64,000 bases of DNA from Desulforhabdus sp. TSK (GTDB lineage Bacteria; Desulfobacterota; Syntrophobacteria; Syntrophobacterales; Syntrophobacteraceae): positions 60,833 through 124,832 of the forward strand of contig NZ_BQXM01000012.1 in assembly GCF_022836495.1 (NCBI RefSeq), in the 5' to 3' direction. A program made the position numbers and the translations under genes. Shown here piece after piece: positions 15,803-25,359 of the stretch (position 1 is its first letter; each line of letters starts with the position of its first letter). Below the pieces are notes generated by a model. That model was not told where the DNA came from. It saw only the letters and a list, made by a program, of their open reading frames with translations, and searched no databases.

Positions 15803-17764
15803 ATGGGGAATTCGCCGCCACAAACCACCGAGGATTACCGGGCCGCCCTGGAGGAATTGGAAGCCGCAAACGACGAGCTCCGCCGAAAGAATGAAGAGTT
15901 ATCGGCCTGCTGCCTGGCTACAGAGGTTGGGGCTGAAAAGTATCGCCGCCTCTTTGAGCTCATTCCGGACGCCTGCATTGTTTCCCATACCGACGGCGTC
16001 ATCCGGGAAGCCAACCACGCTGCACTGGCGTTATTCAATGCCGTCGATGAGCCTCTGGAGGGCAAACCTCTGGATTCCTTCCTGGCGGAAAAAAATCGCG
16101 ACGAATTCAACAAACGACTCAGGCAGTTGCAGGCCCAGCAGGAAGTTCATGCATGGGAGGAATCCCTCTTGACTTTAGACGGCAGGGAATTCCCGGCATC
16201 CCTCACCGTGAGGATAATCCATGAGACTGAGGGGCATGGGATCGTTCTGTACTGGCTTATCCGGGATCTCACCCAGAGCAGGGAAGCGGCAAAAGCACTC
16301 CAGGAGAGCGAAGAGCGATACCGCGTGATCTTTGAGCGCTCTCCCCTGGGAATCACCCACTTTGATCCCGACGGCAACGTGGTCAGCTGCAACAGGCAAT
16401 TCCTGAACATCGTCGGAGCCTCCAGGGAGAAGGTCATCGGGTTCAACATGTTCCAATCCATCAAGGACCCTGACATGCTTGCGGCATTCATCAAAGCCGT
16501 GTCTGGAAGGATTGGCACTTATGAAGGAAATTATCGCTCCGCCACGGGCGATAAGGTCACTCCCCTTCGGGTTCTCTACAGCCGAGTCGCCACCGACGAA
16601 GGAAAGCTCCTGGGGACCGTGGGGATCTGGGAAGACATCACCGACCGCAAGCTGGCCGAGGATGCACTGCGGGAGAGTGAAGAGCGCTACCGGGTGATCT
16701 TCGAACATTCTCCACTCGGAATCCTCCATTTCGACCAGAAAGGGAATATTGTCAGCTGCAACAAGCAATTTTTCAAGATCACCGGAGGAACCAAAGAGAA
16801 AGTCATCGGCCTCAATATGCTTCAATCGCTGCGGGACGAGGCCATGCACGCAGCCGTCGTCAAAGCCTTATCGGGGGAAATCGGCCAGTACGAAGGGGAG
16901 TATCGCTCCATCGTCAGCGATAAGCTCATCCCGTTGAGGGTCCTTTACAGTCGCATCACGGCGGACGACGGAGCGCCTGTGGGAGCCGTCGGTATCTTCG
17001 AAGACATCACGGAGCGCAAACAGGCGGAAGCGGCGCGCCGGGAGCTCTCCCGCCAGCGCATGGAAGCCTGCAACGCCGTGGCTCTTGAGCTTCGCAATTC
17101 ATTGATCAAAATCGGATTTGTTTTTCCAGCCATCAATTCGGTTATGAGCTTCCTGCGTGAGCAGTGGGAAATGGAACTGCGCAAGGTCCTGTCGGACGAG
17201 GAAGACAAGAGCACCCTCCTCCTTCGGCTGGGGGAACTGATCCTCATGAAGCAGTCCGAGCTCCAGGATCAAAAAGAGCTGCTGCACCTGAGTGAAGAGC
17301 TGTTGGCCGAACAGATGGTCGTAGCCAACGTCTTTTTCCTGCCTCAACATGGAAGGGCCTGGCTCGACAACAAAATTCGGCCCAAGTGGCACCGTCTCCT
17401 GGCCGAAAGCCGGGCCTGGGATGCACACAAAGACGAAGTCCTGCAGCATTTGAAGCACTTGGAAAGGGCGATCGAGATCGTGGGCGAGGAAGAATACGCC
17501 CAAAAGCTCCGCCATATCCCGGACGACCTGCGCGCTCAGTGGCCGAGACTCGCCTATACCGAGTTCTCGAGGGCCAATCTCGGCTTCCTTGAAGACGTTT
17601 TGCGCCTACTCGACCATCCGGGGCTTAAAATCAAGCACAGGCAGCAACTGAGCAAGCTGCTCACCGCCCTGAAGGCGCTCGCGGATATTACCTCTCTCGT
17701 GGAAGACCGGATGAATCGCATGCTTCTGGCTCTCAGGAGCGGCGAGACGTTCGAGGGAGATTGA
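15803..17764 (+). CDS. Triple-PAS signalling protein without kinase or cyclase domain
   Basis: About 653 residues from ATG 15803, which follows GGAGG; an upstream in-frame ATG at 15755 has no such site. It begins with a short coiled coil (ALEELEAANDELRRKNEEL), then three PAS domains. The second and third (each starting with a YRVIFE[RH]SPLGI motif) are near-identical tandem copies of about 125 residues, a recent internal duplication. The C-terminal 230 residues are helical and carry no histidine-kinase, GGDEF, EAL or AAA+ motif that I can see. It is a stand-alone gene between repeat-rich spacers. Output and ligand are unknown. Confidence 0.8.
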   Translation: MGNSPPQTTEDYRAALEELEAANDELRRKNEELSACCLATEVGAEKYRRLFELIPDACIVSHTDGVIREANHAALALFNAVDEPLEGKPLDSFLAEKNRDEFNKRLRQLQAQQEVHAWEESLLTLDGREFPASLTVRIIHETEGHGIVLYWLIRDLTQSREAAKALQESEERYRVIFERSPLGITHFDPDGNVVSCNRQFLNIVGASREKVIGFNMFQSIKDPDMLAAFIKAVSGRIGTYEGNYRSATGDKVTPLRVLYSRVATDEGKLLGTVGIWEDITDRKLAEDALRESEERYRVIFEHSPLGILHFDQKGNIVSCNKQFFKITGGTKEKVIGLNMLQSLRDEAMHAAVVKALSGEIGQYEGEYRSIVSDKLIPLRVLYSRITADDGAPVGAVGIFEDITERKQAEAARRELSRQRMEACNAVALELRNSLIKIGFVFPAINSVMSFLREQWEMELRKVLSDEEDKSTLLLRLGELILMKQSELQDQKELLHLSEELLAEQMVVANVFFLPQHGRAWLDNKIRPKWHRLLAESRAWDAHKDEVLQHLKHLERAIEIVGEEEYAQKLRHIPDDLRAQWPRLAYTEFSRANLGFLEDVLRLLDHPGLKIKHRQQLSKLLTALKALADITSLVEDRMNRMLLALRSGETFEGD

Positions 17765-17824
17765 GATGGAGATGAAGCGTTGTTCCCACCTGTAATACTG
17801 CGAACGGTTCAAATCTTGACTTTC

Positions 17825-17898
17825 GTAGGAGCGGCTTCCAGCCGCGATTCTGTTGGGACCCGGCTATTTTTTTTGTCGCGGCTGGAAGCCGCTCCTAC
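17825..17898. repeat. REP-like inverted pair, copy 3
   Basis: Arms 17825-17847 and 17876-17898 are 23-bp perfect complements with the same core as copies 1 and 2. Confidence 0.9.
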
Positions 17899-17974
17899 AG
17901 GATCACCAACAAGTCGGCATCTCACCCGTTTGGAGTAAAACATCGCCCATTGGGGCACCGGAGGAGTAGAGCTC

Positions 17975-18472
17975 ATGGGGCAGGATTCTTACAGGCGCCT
18001 TCCCAGCCGAACCAGTGACAATTGTTTTGCGTGTGGCCAAAATCACCCCTCGGGCTTAAGGATGACATTCTTCACAGATGGAGAGAAGGTTCTGTCGTGG
18101 CCCAGGGTCCCGAAGCATTTGAGTGGCTGGAGCAACCTGGTCCACGGAGGCGTCATTTCGACCATGCTGGATGAAATCATGGGCTGGGCCGCTGTCCGTC
18201 TCTTGAAAAAAATGTCCCTGACCCGGTCCATCACCGTCGATTTTCTGAAGCCGGTCTATGTGGATGAAGAACTGACCCTTGAAGCCGGTGTCAAAGCAAT
18301 GCACGGTGACCGGGAAGCCCTGATGGAGAGCTCTCTTCGCAATGGAAAGGGTGAGTTGTGCGCTGTCGCTGTTGGGACATTCGCTCTCTTTGCCTTTGAT
18401 GCCATTCGGAAGCGCGCCATCGTGGACAATGAGCTCCTGGACGAATTGGAGCGCCTCGTTTCCGACCCATGA
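17975..18472 (+). CDS. PaaI-family hotdog thioesterase
   Basis: A 165-residue single hotdog domain. The motif NLVHGGVISTMLDEIMGWA holds the His-Gly-Gly and the catalytic acidic residue typical of PaaI/4HBT acyl-CoA thioesterases, and TVDFLKPV is the second conserved strand. An N-terminal NCFACGQNHPSGL segment is common in this subfamily. The start ATG follows GGAGGAG. Substrate is not determined; a role in releasing aromatic or acyl-CoA intermediates is possible but not shown. Confidence 0.85.
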   Translation: MGQDSYRRLPSRTSDNCFACGQNHPSGLRMTFFTDGEKVLSWPRVPKHLSGWSNLVHGGVISTMLDEIMGWAAVRLLKKMSLTRSITVDFLKPVYVDEELTLEAGVKAMHGDREALMESSLRNGKGELCAVAVGTFALFAFDAIRKRAIVDNELLDELERLVSDP

Positions 18473-18571
18473 AAATGCTCCACGCAATTTGTACTCAGAT
18501 TCAAGGCTGGAGCTAATAAGTCGGCATCGTCGGGTAGGGCGCATTTTATGCACCATCCGCATGCACCCTGT

Positions 18572-18652
18572 TTCGTCATTCCGGCTGTCTTTAGCCGGAA
18601 TCCAGTTTTTCGCTGGGCTGGATTCCGGCTTAAAGACTGCCGGAATGACGAA
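18572..18652. repeat. GTCATTCCGG-type inverted repeat, copy B
   Basis: A long imperfect palindrome: the left arm from 18572 and the right arm ending at 18652 can pair over about 33 bases with few mismatches. It carries both the TTCGTCATTCCGGC core and an internal GGAATCCAG/CTGGATTCC pair. The latter also forms the 959-1001 repeat, so the two may be related families. Confidence 0.8.
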
Positions 18653-18671
18653 CAAACGAATTTGCAGACAG

Positions 18672-21341
18672 TTACTGAGGGCTTCCACCTCCCCATCGCG
18701 GAGACCCCTTTTGTCGGAATTCAGAATTCTGTTGACCCTGAGGGGCTCCCCCCTGCTCTCTCCGGACGCGTGGGTCCTGGATGGGCTGAACATTTTGCGC
18801 CTCTTCAGCGGGCTGGTTTCTTCGGCGCTCGAACTTGCGATTCCGGTCCTCATTTCGCATCACTTCATTCTGTCGGCTCCCTTCGGCCGGCGTCCCACCT
18901 TGCGGCCTGTTGCGCTGGAATCTGTAGCGCTGAGCCTCATTCTGCACGGGTAGTCCGGCAGCAGGCTGCTCCGGCTGTGCTTCCCGCCTCATCTGTTGAA
19001 ATCGGTTCCGCTTCACGTCGGGGACAGAAACATCCCCCTGGGGTTGAGCCGGTTGCTCCGGGCGACCTTCACGCTCCAACCGCTGAAATCGGTTCCGCTT
19101 GGCATCGGGAACTGAAACATCCCCCTGGGGTTGAACCGGCTGCTCCGGACGACCTTCACGCTCCAGCCGTTGAAATCGGTTCCGCTTGGCATCGGGGACC
19201 GAAACATCCCCCTGGGGTTGAACCGGCTGTTCCGGCCGACCTTCACGCTCCAACCGCTGAAATCGGTTCCGCTTCACGTCGGGGACCGAAACATCCCCCT
19301 GGGGTTGAACCGGCTGTTCCGGGCGACCTTCACGTTCCATCCGCTGAAATCGGTTCCGCTTCACATCGGGGACAGAAACATCCCCCTGGGGTTGAACCGG
19401 CTGCTCCGGACGACCTTCACGCTCCAGCCGTTGAAATCGGTTCCGCTTCACATCGGGGACAGAAACATCCCCCTGGGGTTGAACCGGCTGCTCCGGACGA
19501 CCTTCACGCTCCAGCCGTTGAAATCGGTTCCGCTTGGCATCGGGAACCGAAGCATCCCCCTGGGGTTGAGCCGGCTGCTCCGGACGACCTTCACGTTCCA
19601 ACCGCTGAAATCGGTTCCGCTTCACATCGGGAGAGGGAGCATTCTCCTGGAGCACGGAATCTCTCTGGAGGTCGCCGGATGTTGCAGGTCGCCCGAAGCG
19701 GGCACCCTCTCGTCCCTGGCTTCCAGGCCCTGTGGCGCTCGCACCCTCTCTTCGCATTCTCTGGTTTCGCTTCAATTCCTTTTGTTCGAACTGAATTTCG
19801 CTCCCCGGGCGATTCACGGCGTCAGCGTTGACAAGCCATTTGGTCACCTTGGGCGTATGGATTCGATCCATCCGCTCGGCATTTCCCGGCCGCATCCGTT
19901 GAACATCCCGCTCTATGCTGCGGGGATTGGCACGGTCTGCATGCCTTGCAATCGCCTCATTGTGCTCGATCCTGTTGAGCACATTCTGATGCGGTTTTCT
20001 GGAAACGGGAGCATCTTTGAAACGATATCTTTCTTTCATGCTGTCAAAGTTGTTGATCATCCTGTTGCTGACGACCGGCGCTCCCCTGTAGTCATTGATG
20101 ATGGTCGTTTTGTTAATATTGTTGATGCGTACGTTGTGATAGTTTTTGGCCCGATAAAAATGATCGCGATCGACAACGACGGCCCGGTCGGCATAACGGT
20201 ATCGGTGAGGATCGATGGTCACCCTTTCGAGATCGCCCGGGTGGATGACCGACGCATGCCGTCCCCAATGGCGGTGTCCGTAGTAGACCTCCCTGGGTGC
20301 CAGGGGGAACCAGCCCACATGACGGTCCCTGTGAATCCAGGCGACTCTTCCCGGATACCAGGCAAAACCGATGCCGACCGCAGGGGCGACATTCACACCC
20401 ACGCTCACCACGGGTGGAGCCCAATACCAATCATCATCCGCATAGACCCAGTTGCCGTAATGGTGTGTCACATATCCGAAAGGCTCCTCGGGAACCCAGC
20501 AATTGTCCCCATGGTAGACAACCCATCTCCCTTCGCTGAAAGGAGTCCACCCGGCACTCACTCTGGCCGGACGCCAGAACTGGTGATAGTCCCCGTCGTA
20601 ATAAACTCGCTCCCACCGCCCATTGTCATCCAGTTCGTAGGCTTCGTCACGCAGGCCTTCGGGCAGATAGCGCACGGATTCTCCCTGGACCTCTGTTCTT
20701 TTTCGCCATAGGTCGTCGCGATCTTTGTTCCAGTCATCCCAGTCCGCATCGACAACCCCCTGTCCCGAAGAGACGTCGCGGCTATCCGCGATGAGTGAGG
20801 ACGAACCGGAAACGTCATAGCGTGTGTTGTCTGCCTCGTGGATAAAATCAACCTTCCCTCTGAGGGGAATGACCTCCACCGAGCTATCCCCCACATAAAG
20901 GTCGAAGCTGGACCCGGCCGGTGCGACCACATAGCCGAAAGGAGTGGTTGCCTTGACGACACCCCCTGTTCCATTGTTGTAGAAACGGGCAACACCCGAT
21001 GCAACGTCGACTTCGGTCACCTTTTCGTTCAAGGCGAGGAGCTGGATCTGAGTCACACCGCCCATCCTGATCCAAGTGCCGTTGGGCATGATGAATTCCG
21101 CTTTGGCATTGTCATCGGAATACAGAGCATCATCCAGGCCGAAGGGGACATCTTCAACGGTCGCCTCCCAGTCTTTCTCCTCGGGAACGTAGCGCAGCAA
21201 ATCGCCTTCCACGTAAGAGATGCGCCCCACCAGAACCCCATCCTCTTCATCACCCCTCTCGGCAGAGAGTGCGGAGGTTGCAGGACATGTCGCAATGCAA
21301 AATATCAATAACGTGAAGAACAGCCTGCTCAACCGTGCCAT
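18672..21341 (-). CDS. Exported FecR/DUF6600-like protein with tandem repeats
   Basis: An 889-residue secreted protein. It has a signal peptide (LFFTLLIFCIATCPATSALSA) and a FecR-like region near residues 35-190 (VGRISYVEGDLLRY, PFGYVVAPAGSSFDL). A Trp/Tyr-rich region at about 240-380 (EGRWVVYHGDNCWVPEEPFGYVTHHYG and following) resembles DUF6600 proteins. The C-terminal half is Arg/Gln/Pro-rich and carries seven exact-length 29-residue repeats (REGRPEQPVQPQGDVSVPD type) plus a decayed eighth. The start follows GAGAGGAG. A surface or periplasmic role is inferred from the signal peptide; its function is not known. The last 200 residues look disordered. Confidence 0.85.
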   Translation of the reverse strand: MARLSRLFFTLLIFCIATCPATSALSAERGDEEDGVLVGRISYVEGDLLRYVPEEKDWEATVEDVPFGLDDALYSDDNAKAEFIMPNGTWIRMGGVTQIQLLALNEKVTEVDVASGVARFYNNGTGGVVKATTPFGYVVAPAGSSFDLYVGDSSVEVIPLRGKVDFIHEADNTRYDVSGSSSLIADSRDVSSGQGVVDADWDDWNKDRDDLWRKRTEVQGESVRYLPEGLRDEAYELDDNGRWERVYYDGDYHQFWRPARVSAGWTPFSEGRWVVYHGDNCWVPEEPFGYVTHHYGNWVYADDDWYWAPPVVSVGVNVAPAVGIGFAWYPGRVAWIHRDRHVGWFPLAPREVYYGHRHWGRHASVIHPGDLERVTIDPHRYRYADRAVVVDRDHFYRAKNYHNVRINNINKTTIINDYRGAPVVSNRMINNFDSMKERYRFKDAPVSRKPHQNVLNRIEHNEAIARHADRANPRSIERDVQRMRPGNAERMDRIHTPKVTKWLVNADAVNRPGSEIQFEQKELKRNQRMRREGASATGPGSQGREGARFGRPATSGDLQRDSVLQENAPSPDVKRNRFQRLEREGRPEQPAQPQGDASVPDAKRNRFQRLEREGRPEQPVQPQGDVSVPDVKRNRFQRLEREGRPEQPVQPQGDVSVPDVKRNRFQRMEREGRPEQPVQPQGDVSVPDVKRNRFQRLEREGRPEQPVQPQGDVSVPDAKRNRFQRLEREGRPEQPVQPQGDVSVPDAKRNRFQRLEREGRPEQPAQPQGDVSVPDVKRNRFQQMRREAQPEQPAAGLPVQNEAQRYRFQRNRPQGGTPAEGSRQNEVMRNEDRNRKFERRRNQPAEEAQNVQPIQDPRVRREQGGAPQGQQNSEFRQKGSPRWGGGSPQ
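19014..19622 (-). repeat. 7 x 87-bp in-frame tandem repeat
   Basis: The codons for KRNRFQ recur exactly every 87 bases from 19622 down to 19013, giving seven full units inside the FecR/DUF6600-like gene. Units differ mainly at the third codon of VPD[VA] and [VA]QPQ. This is a coding minisatellite, prone to copy-number change. Confidence 0.95.
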
Positions 21342-22265
21342 TCTTTTCTCCTCTCAAAAAAGGCTTTTACAGAACACTCATCCATTCTATTGCCTGACGC
21401 ATGAAGCAACGCCTGTACCAAGAAGGAATGTCTCTGTCATTTTAGATCTTTTTCGAGAGATCGGCATCCCCGGCATTCCTTTCGGTGGCATGTCGATGCA
21501 GCACAGGGGAGGTGCTCCATGGCGGAAGGAACAGGATGGAGGCCAGCTGAAACGAACAGTGGCAAGGGAGACCAACAGGATCTGGCATGATCGAGCCCCG
21601 CGACACAAGGTTCCCAGGTACAGGGCAGGCCGCTGGCTGAGTTACGCTTTTTGCGCAGCCGAGTACGATTCCTGCACGCTCAGGATTGGCGCAGAGCAAT
21701 CTGCTTTGGATCCGGCAGCAAGGTGGAAAGTGGAAGAAAGGATGCTGAAGTTATCGCACTCACAGGAAGGAACGGCTGATCCAGAACTAAGCGTCGCTGC
21801 AGGGTTATCCACCTTGCCAAATTAGGCGCAGTGAATAATCGGCACAGACATCAACAATGTTCATCTATTGGTTTTTACTTGAATATTGTATCTCGCGGGA
21901 GTACCCTCGCTTCCAACATGGACTGCCCGGAACACTGGACGCGAACGAGCATCTGTCCTGAAAGGAAAGCAAAGATGAAACCGTCTACGTACAACTCGCT
22001 TTTTCCTTTTTTGAGCAGCCTGATGCCTGCCGAGTTTCTGCTACCCGTTCCTATTGCCCTGGCAGATGAATATGAGATGAGGATGGTCTGAGACTCTTTT
22101 AGAATCACCAACGACGAGGCAGGGACAGATCGGATCCAACTCAAAGGCCTTTGGCACATTCAACACCTTCCAGAGAAGGCATTTGATAAAGTTTCACTAT
22201 CTCCCAACCCCCTTGATCGTTGGCGTTACCCTTATTCACTGGATGCTTTCGAAAGGAGCAAACTG
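21342..22265. other. Long intergenic region, no gene recognised
   Basis: About 920 bases with only short frames on both strands, none with a convincing start plus family motif. A sigma-54-like site is at 21405-21420. A 38-codon frame with a hydrophobic core at 21975-22091 follows GGAAAG but matches nothing I know. Confidence 0.5.
21405..21420 (-). promoter_or_regulatory. Sigma-54-like promoter for the FecR/DUF6600-like gene
   Basis: On the minus strand the site reads TGGTAC-AGGCG-TTGCT, one base off the TGGCAC-N5-TTGCW consensus. It would give a leader of about 50 nt before the ATG at 21341. Confidence 0.4.
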
Positions 22266-22589
22266 ATGAAATGCCCCGCATGCGATGTTCATCTTTTGAT
22301 GACCGAAAGACAGGGAGTCGAAATCGATTATTGTCCCCAATGCAGAGGGATTTGGCTGGACCGTGGGGAACTGGATATTTTGATCGAGCGATCAAAAACC
22401 GCTGGCGGCGGAAGACCGGCCAATCCCATCCAGCAGCAAGGAGAGGAATATCGCAGAGAGCCGTACCATGACGAGCGTCGCTATTATGATGAGCATCACC
22501 GAAGCGGGCATCGTCAGGATGAGCATTATGGAAAATCTGGACAGCGGCGCAAATCCTTTTTGGAAGATCTGTTCGATTTTGGCGACTGA
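22266..22589 (+). CDS. TFIIB-type zinc-ribbon protein
   Basis: A 107-residue protein starting with a zf-TFIIB domain: CPAC at residues 3-6 and CPQCRGIWLDRGELD from residue 23 give the four Cys ligands and the family tail. The remainder is His/Arg/Tyr-rich (DERRYYDEHHRSGHRQDEH) and ends acidic. The start ATG follows AAAGGAG. It stands 26 bases ahead of the P-type ATPase gene on the same strand, so co-transcription is likely. A metal-related role is suggested by both the ribbon and the neighbour, but not proven. Confidence 0.85.
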   Translation: MKCPACDVHLLMTERQGVEIDYCPQCRGIWLDRGELDILIERSKTAGGGRPANPIQQQGEEYRREPYHDERRYYDEHHRSGHRQDEHYGKSGQRRKSFLEDLFDFGD

Positions 22590-22615
22590 GACTTCCCTTT
22601 GATGGATAATTTTTT

Positions 22616-25177
22616 ATGCTGCATGAAATGAACGCTGATGGCATCATCGGCCTGACTGACGATCAAGTGGCTGAAAGGCTGGAGGTCGAAGGTTACAACG
22701 AGCTTCCCTCATCCAAGAAACGAAGCGTTTTTGCGATTGCCTTTGACGTTGTTCGAGAGCCCATGTTTCTGCTCCTGGCCGCCTGCGGCACGATCTACCT
22801 GCTTTTGGGTGATCTCCAGGAAGCTTTGATGCTCCTTGGGTTTGTGCTGGTTGTGATGGGCATCACTCTTTACCAGGAGAGAAAAACGGAACGGGCGATC
22901 GAAGCGCTTCGAGACCTCTCCAGCCCGCGCGCCCGGGTCATTCGCGAAGGTGGAGTCAAGCGCATTCCGGGGCGGGAGGTCGTGCGGGGAGATATCCTGG
23001 TTTTGGTTGAAGGGGACCGGGTTCCGGCTGATGCCATGGTTCTTTCCTGTACCAATCTTTCGCTGGATGAGTCGCTTTTGACAGGAGAATCCGTACCGGT
23101 GCGCAAGATCCCTTGCGATAGCGATATGGGGGAGATGGCGTGCCCCGGAGGGGACGATCTTCCTTTTGTCTATTCGGGTTCCCTGGTGGTTCAAGGACAG
23201 GGGCTGGCCCGCGTGTTGGCGGTCGGTATGCAAACGGAGATGGGAAAGATCGGCAAGGCGCTCCATGCGGTGGAAACGGAAGAGACGCCCCTCCAGAGGG
23301 AAACGAACCGCCTGGTGCGCTACCTGGCAGGATTGGGGATACTCCTGTGTGCCCTTGTGGTGGTTGTCTATGCCATCACCCGCGGCAACTGGCTCAATGG
23401 CGTTCTGGCCGGAATTTCCCTGGCCATGGCCATGCTCCCCGAAGAGTTCCCCGTGGTGTTGACGATCTTTATGGCCCTGGGAGCCTGGCGCATTTCCCAA
23501 AAACAGGTGCTCACCCGTCGTGTCCCAGCCATTGAGTCCCTGGGTGCCGCCACGGTACTCTGTGTGGACAAGACGGGCACTCTCACTCTCAATCAAATGT
23601 CGGTGAGCAAGATCTTTGCGGGTGGAGCCTTCTACAGCACGAACGCGCGCCAGGGCACATCCCTGCCGGAAAAGTTCCATGAACTCGTGGAGTTCGGAAT
23701 TCTAGCCAGTCAAAACGACCCCTTCGATCCCATGGAAAAAGCCTTGAAGCGGCTCGGGGAGGATTACCTGGCAGGAACCGAGCACATCCACACCAGCTGG
23801 ACTCTCGTTCAACAGTATCCTCTTTCCAGGGAGCTCTTGAGCCTCTCGCATGTTTGGAAATCCCCCGATGAGCGCGACTACATCATTGCAGCCAAAGGCG
23901 CTCCCGAAGCCATAGCCGATTTATGCCACATGGACGAGCGTGCAACGCGCATGCTCGTCTCACATGTCCACGCCATGGCAGGAGAAGGGCTCAGGGTTCT
24001 GGGTGTGGCGAAGGCAGCCTTCGTGCAGACGAATCTTCCCCATGAGCAGCATGATTTTACCTTCGAGTTCGTTGGGCTGGTGGGCTTTGCCGACCCGGTT
24101 CGGCGAAGCGTTCCCGCTTCCATCAAGGAGAGCTATCAAGCTGGGGTACGGGTGGTGATGATCACCGGAGATTATCCCGGTACGGCTCTGAGCATCGCAC
24201 GGCAGATCGGTCTCGCACCGCTTGATGAGATCATGACCGGTCCTGAGCTCGATGCATTGGATGACTCGGAGCTTCAAGAGCGCATCCGCACCGTCAACAT
24301 CTTTGCCCGAGTGGTGCCCGAGCAAAAATTGCGGCTGGTCAATGCCCTTAAAGCTAACGGGGAAATTGTTGCCATGACGGGGGACGGCGTCAACGATGCT
24401 CCGGCACTCAAAGCGGCCCACATCGGAATTGCCATGGGCGGGAGAGGAACCGATGTGGCACGCGAATCCGCCGCCCTGGTACTTTTGGACGATGATTTTT
24501 CATCCATCGTTCAGGCGGTGCGACTCGGGCGCAGGATTTTCGATAATCTCAAAAAGGCCATGGCCTACATCCTGGCCATCCACGTTCCGATTGCCGGATT
24601 ATCCCTCCTTCCGGTCCTCTTCAAATGGCCTCTCATCTTGTCACCCATTCACATTGCGTTTCTCGAGCTCATCATCGATCCCGCCTGCTCCATCGTTTTC
24701 GAAAACGAACCGGAGGAGGCCGGCATCATGAAGCGTTCACCACGCGATCCCCTTAAACCACTGTTCAGCAAGGAGGTGCTGGCGCTCAGTCTTCTGCAGG
24801 GTGTCAGTGTCCTCGGAATCGTGTTCGCGGTTTACCTGGTTGCCCTCTTCCGGGGACAAGGCGAAGAGGATGCGCGAACCCTTGCCTTTTCGTCGCTTAT
24901 TATTGCCAACCTTGCGCTTATCATGACAAATCGATCCTGGTCTCATACAGCTCTGACAACGTTGAGGAGCCCCAATGTCGCTCTCTGGTGGGTGGTCGGG
25001 GGAGCAATGTCCTTCTTGGGACTGGTCCTCTACATTCCACCCTTGCGCGCCCTTTTCCATTTCAGCAAATTGCATCGGCTGGACTTGGCCCTTTGCCTCG
25101 CATTCGGAATCGCGGGCATCTTGTGGTTTGAGGTTCTGAAAGTCTATCGTCTCCGGAGGCAGCGGCCCGTAAGCTGA
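22616..25177 (+). CDS. P-type cation-transporting ATPase
   Basis: An 853-residue P2/P3-like ATPase. It shows the N-terminal cation-ATPase domain (GLTDDQVAERLEVEGYNEL), the actuator loop LTGES, the phosphorylation motif DKTGTLTLNQ (Asp near residue 317), the hinge MTGDGVNDAPALKAAH, and about eight to ten membrane helices. The M4 transport motif reads AMLPEEFPVVLT, in place of the PEGLP of Ca2+ pumps, so the transported ion cannot be stated. The length is usual for the family. The gene follows a zinc-ribbon protein and is isolated otherwise. Confidence 0.92.
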   Translation: MLHEMNADGIIGLTDDQVAERLEVEGYNELPSSKKRSVFAIAFDVVREPMFLLLAACGTIYLLLGDLQEALMLLGFVLVVMGITLYQERKTERAIEALRDLSSPRARVIREGGVKRIPGREVVRGDILVLVEGDRVPADAMVLSCTNLSLDESLLTGESVPVRKIPCDSDMGEMACPGGDDLPFVYSGSLVVQGQGLARVLAVGMQTEMGKIGKALHAVETEETPLQRETNRLVRYLAGLGILLCALVVVVYAITRGNWLNGVLAGISLAMAMLPEEFPVVLTIFMALGAWRISQKQVLTRRVPAIESLGAATVLCVDKTGTLTLNQMSVSKIFAGGAFYSTNARQGTSLPEKFHELVEFGILASQNDPFDPMEKALKRLGEDYLAGTEHIHTSWTLVQQYPLSRELLSLSHVWKSPDERDYIIAAKGAPEAIADLCHMDERATRMLVSHVHAMAGEGLRVLGVAKAAFVQTNLPHEQHDFTFEFVGLVGFADPVRRSVPASIKESYQAGVRVVMITGDYPGTALSIARQIGLAPLDEIMTGPELDALDDSELQERIRTVNIFARVVPEQKLRLVNALKANGEIVAMTGDGVNDAPALKAAHIGIAMGGRGTDVARESAALVLLDDDFSSIVQAVRLGRRIFDNLKKAMAYILAIHVPIAGLSLLPVLFKWPLILSPIHIAFLELIIDPACSIVFENEPEEAGIMKRSPRDPLKPLFSKEVLALSLLQGVSVLGIVFAVYLVALFRGQGEEDARTLAFSSLIIANLALIMTNRSWSHTALTTLRSPNVALWWVVGGAMSFLGLVLYIPPLRALFHFSKLHRLDLALCLAFGIAGILWFEVLKVYRLRRQRPVS

Positions 25178-25359
25178 GCTGTTCAGTCGAGTCAATGGAA
25201 GCTGACAGGGCAATAGCCGTATAAGGGGTTTCATGCTTTATGCCGGCTTGTGAATTCTGCATGGTCCTGGAGACACGGAACTGCGGAAGCGAGCCTCTTT
25301 ATGAAAAGAGCCTCATGCGCGTGCTCGGAACTGGAAGGGTCAGTAAATATCTTCACGGC

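Noticed and set aside
19014..19622. Regular repeats that might look like a CRISPR array
   Set aside because: Units are 87 bp, contiguous without unique spacers, in frame with a secreted protein, and no cas genes are near.
18548..20711. Two long plus-strand frames across the 87-bp repeats
   Set aside because: They are opposite-strand readings of the repeat protein; an 87-bp period keeps any frame open.
21831..22091. 86-codon frame in the long spacer
   Set aside because: No recognisable motif and no good start; only a weak 38-codon inner frame follows GGAAAG.
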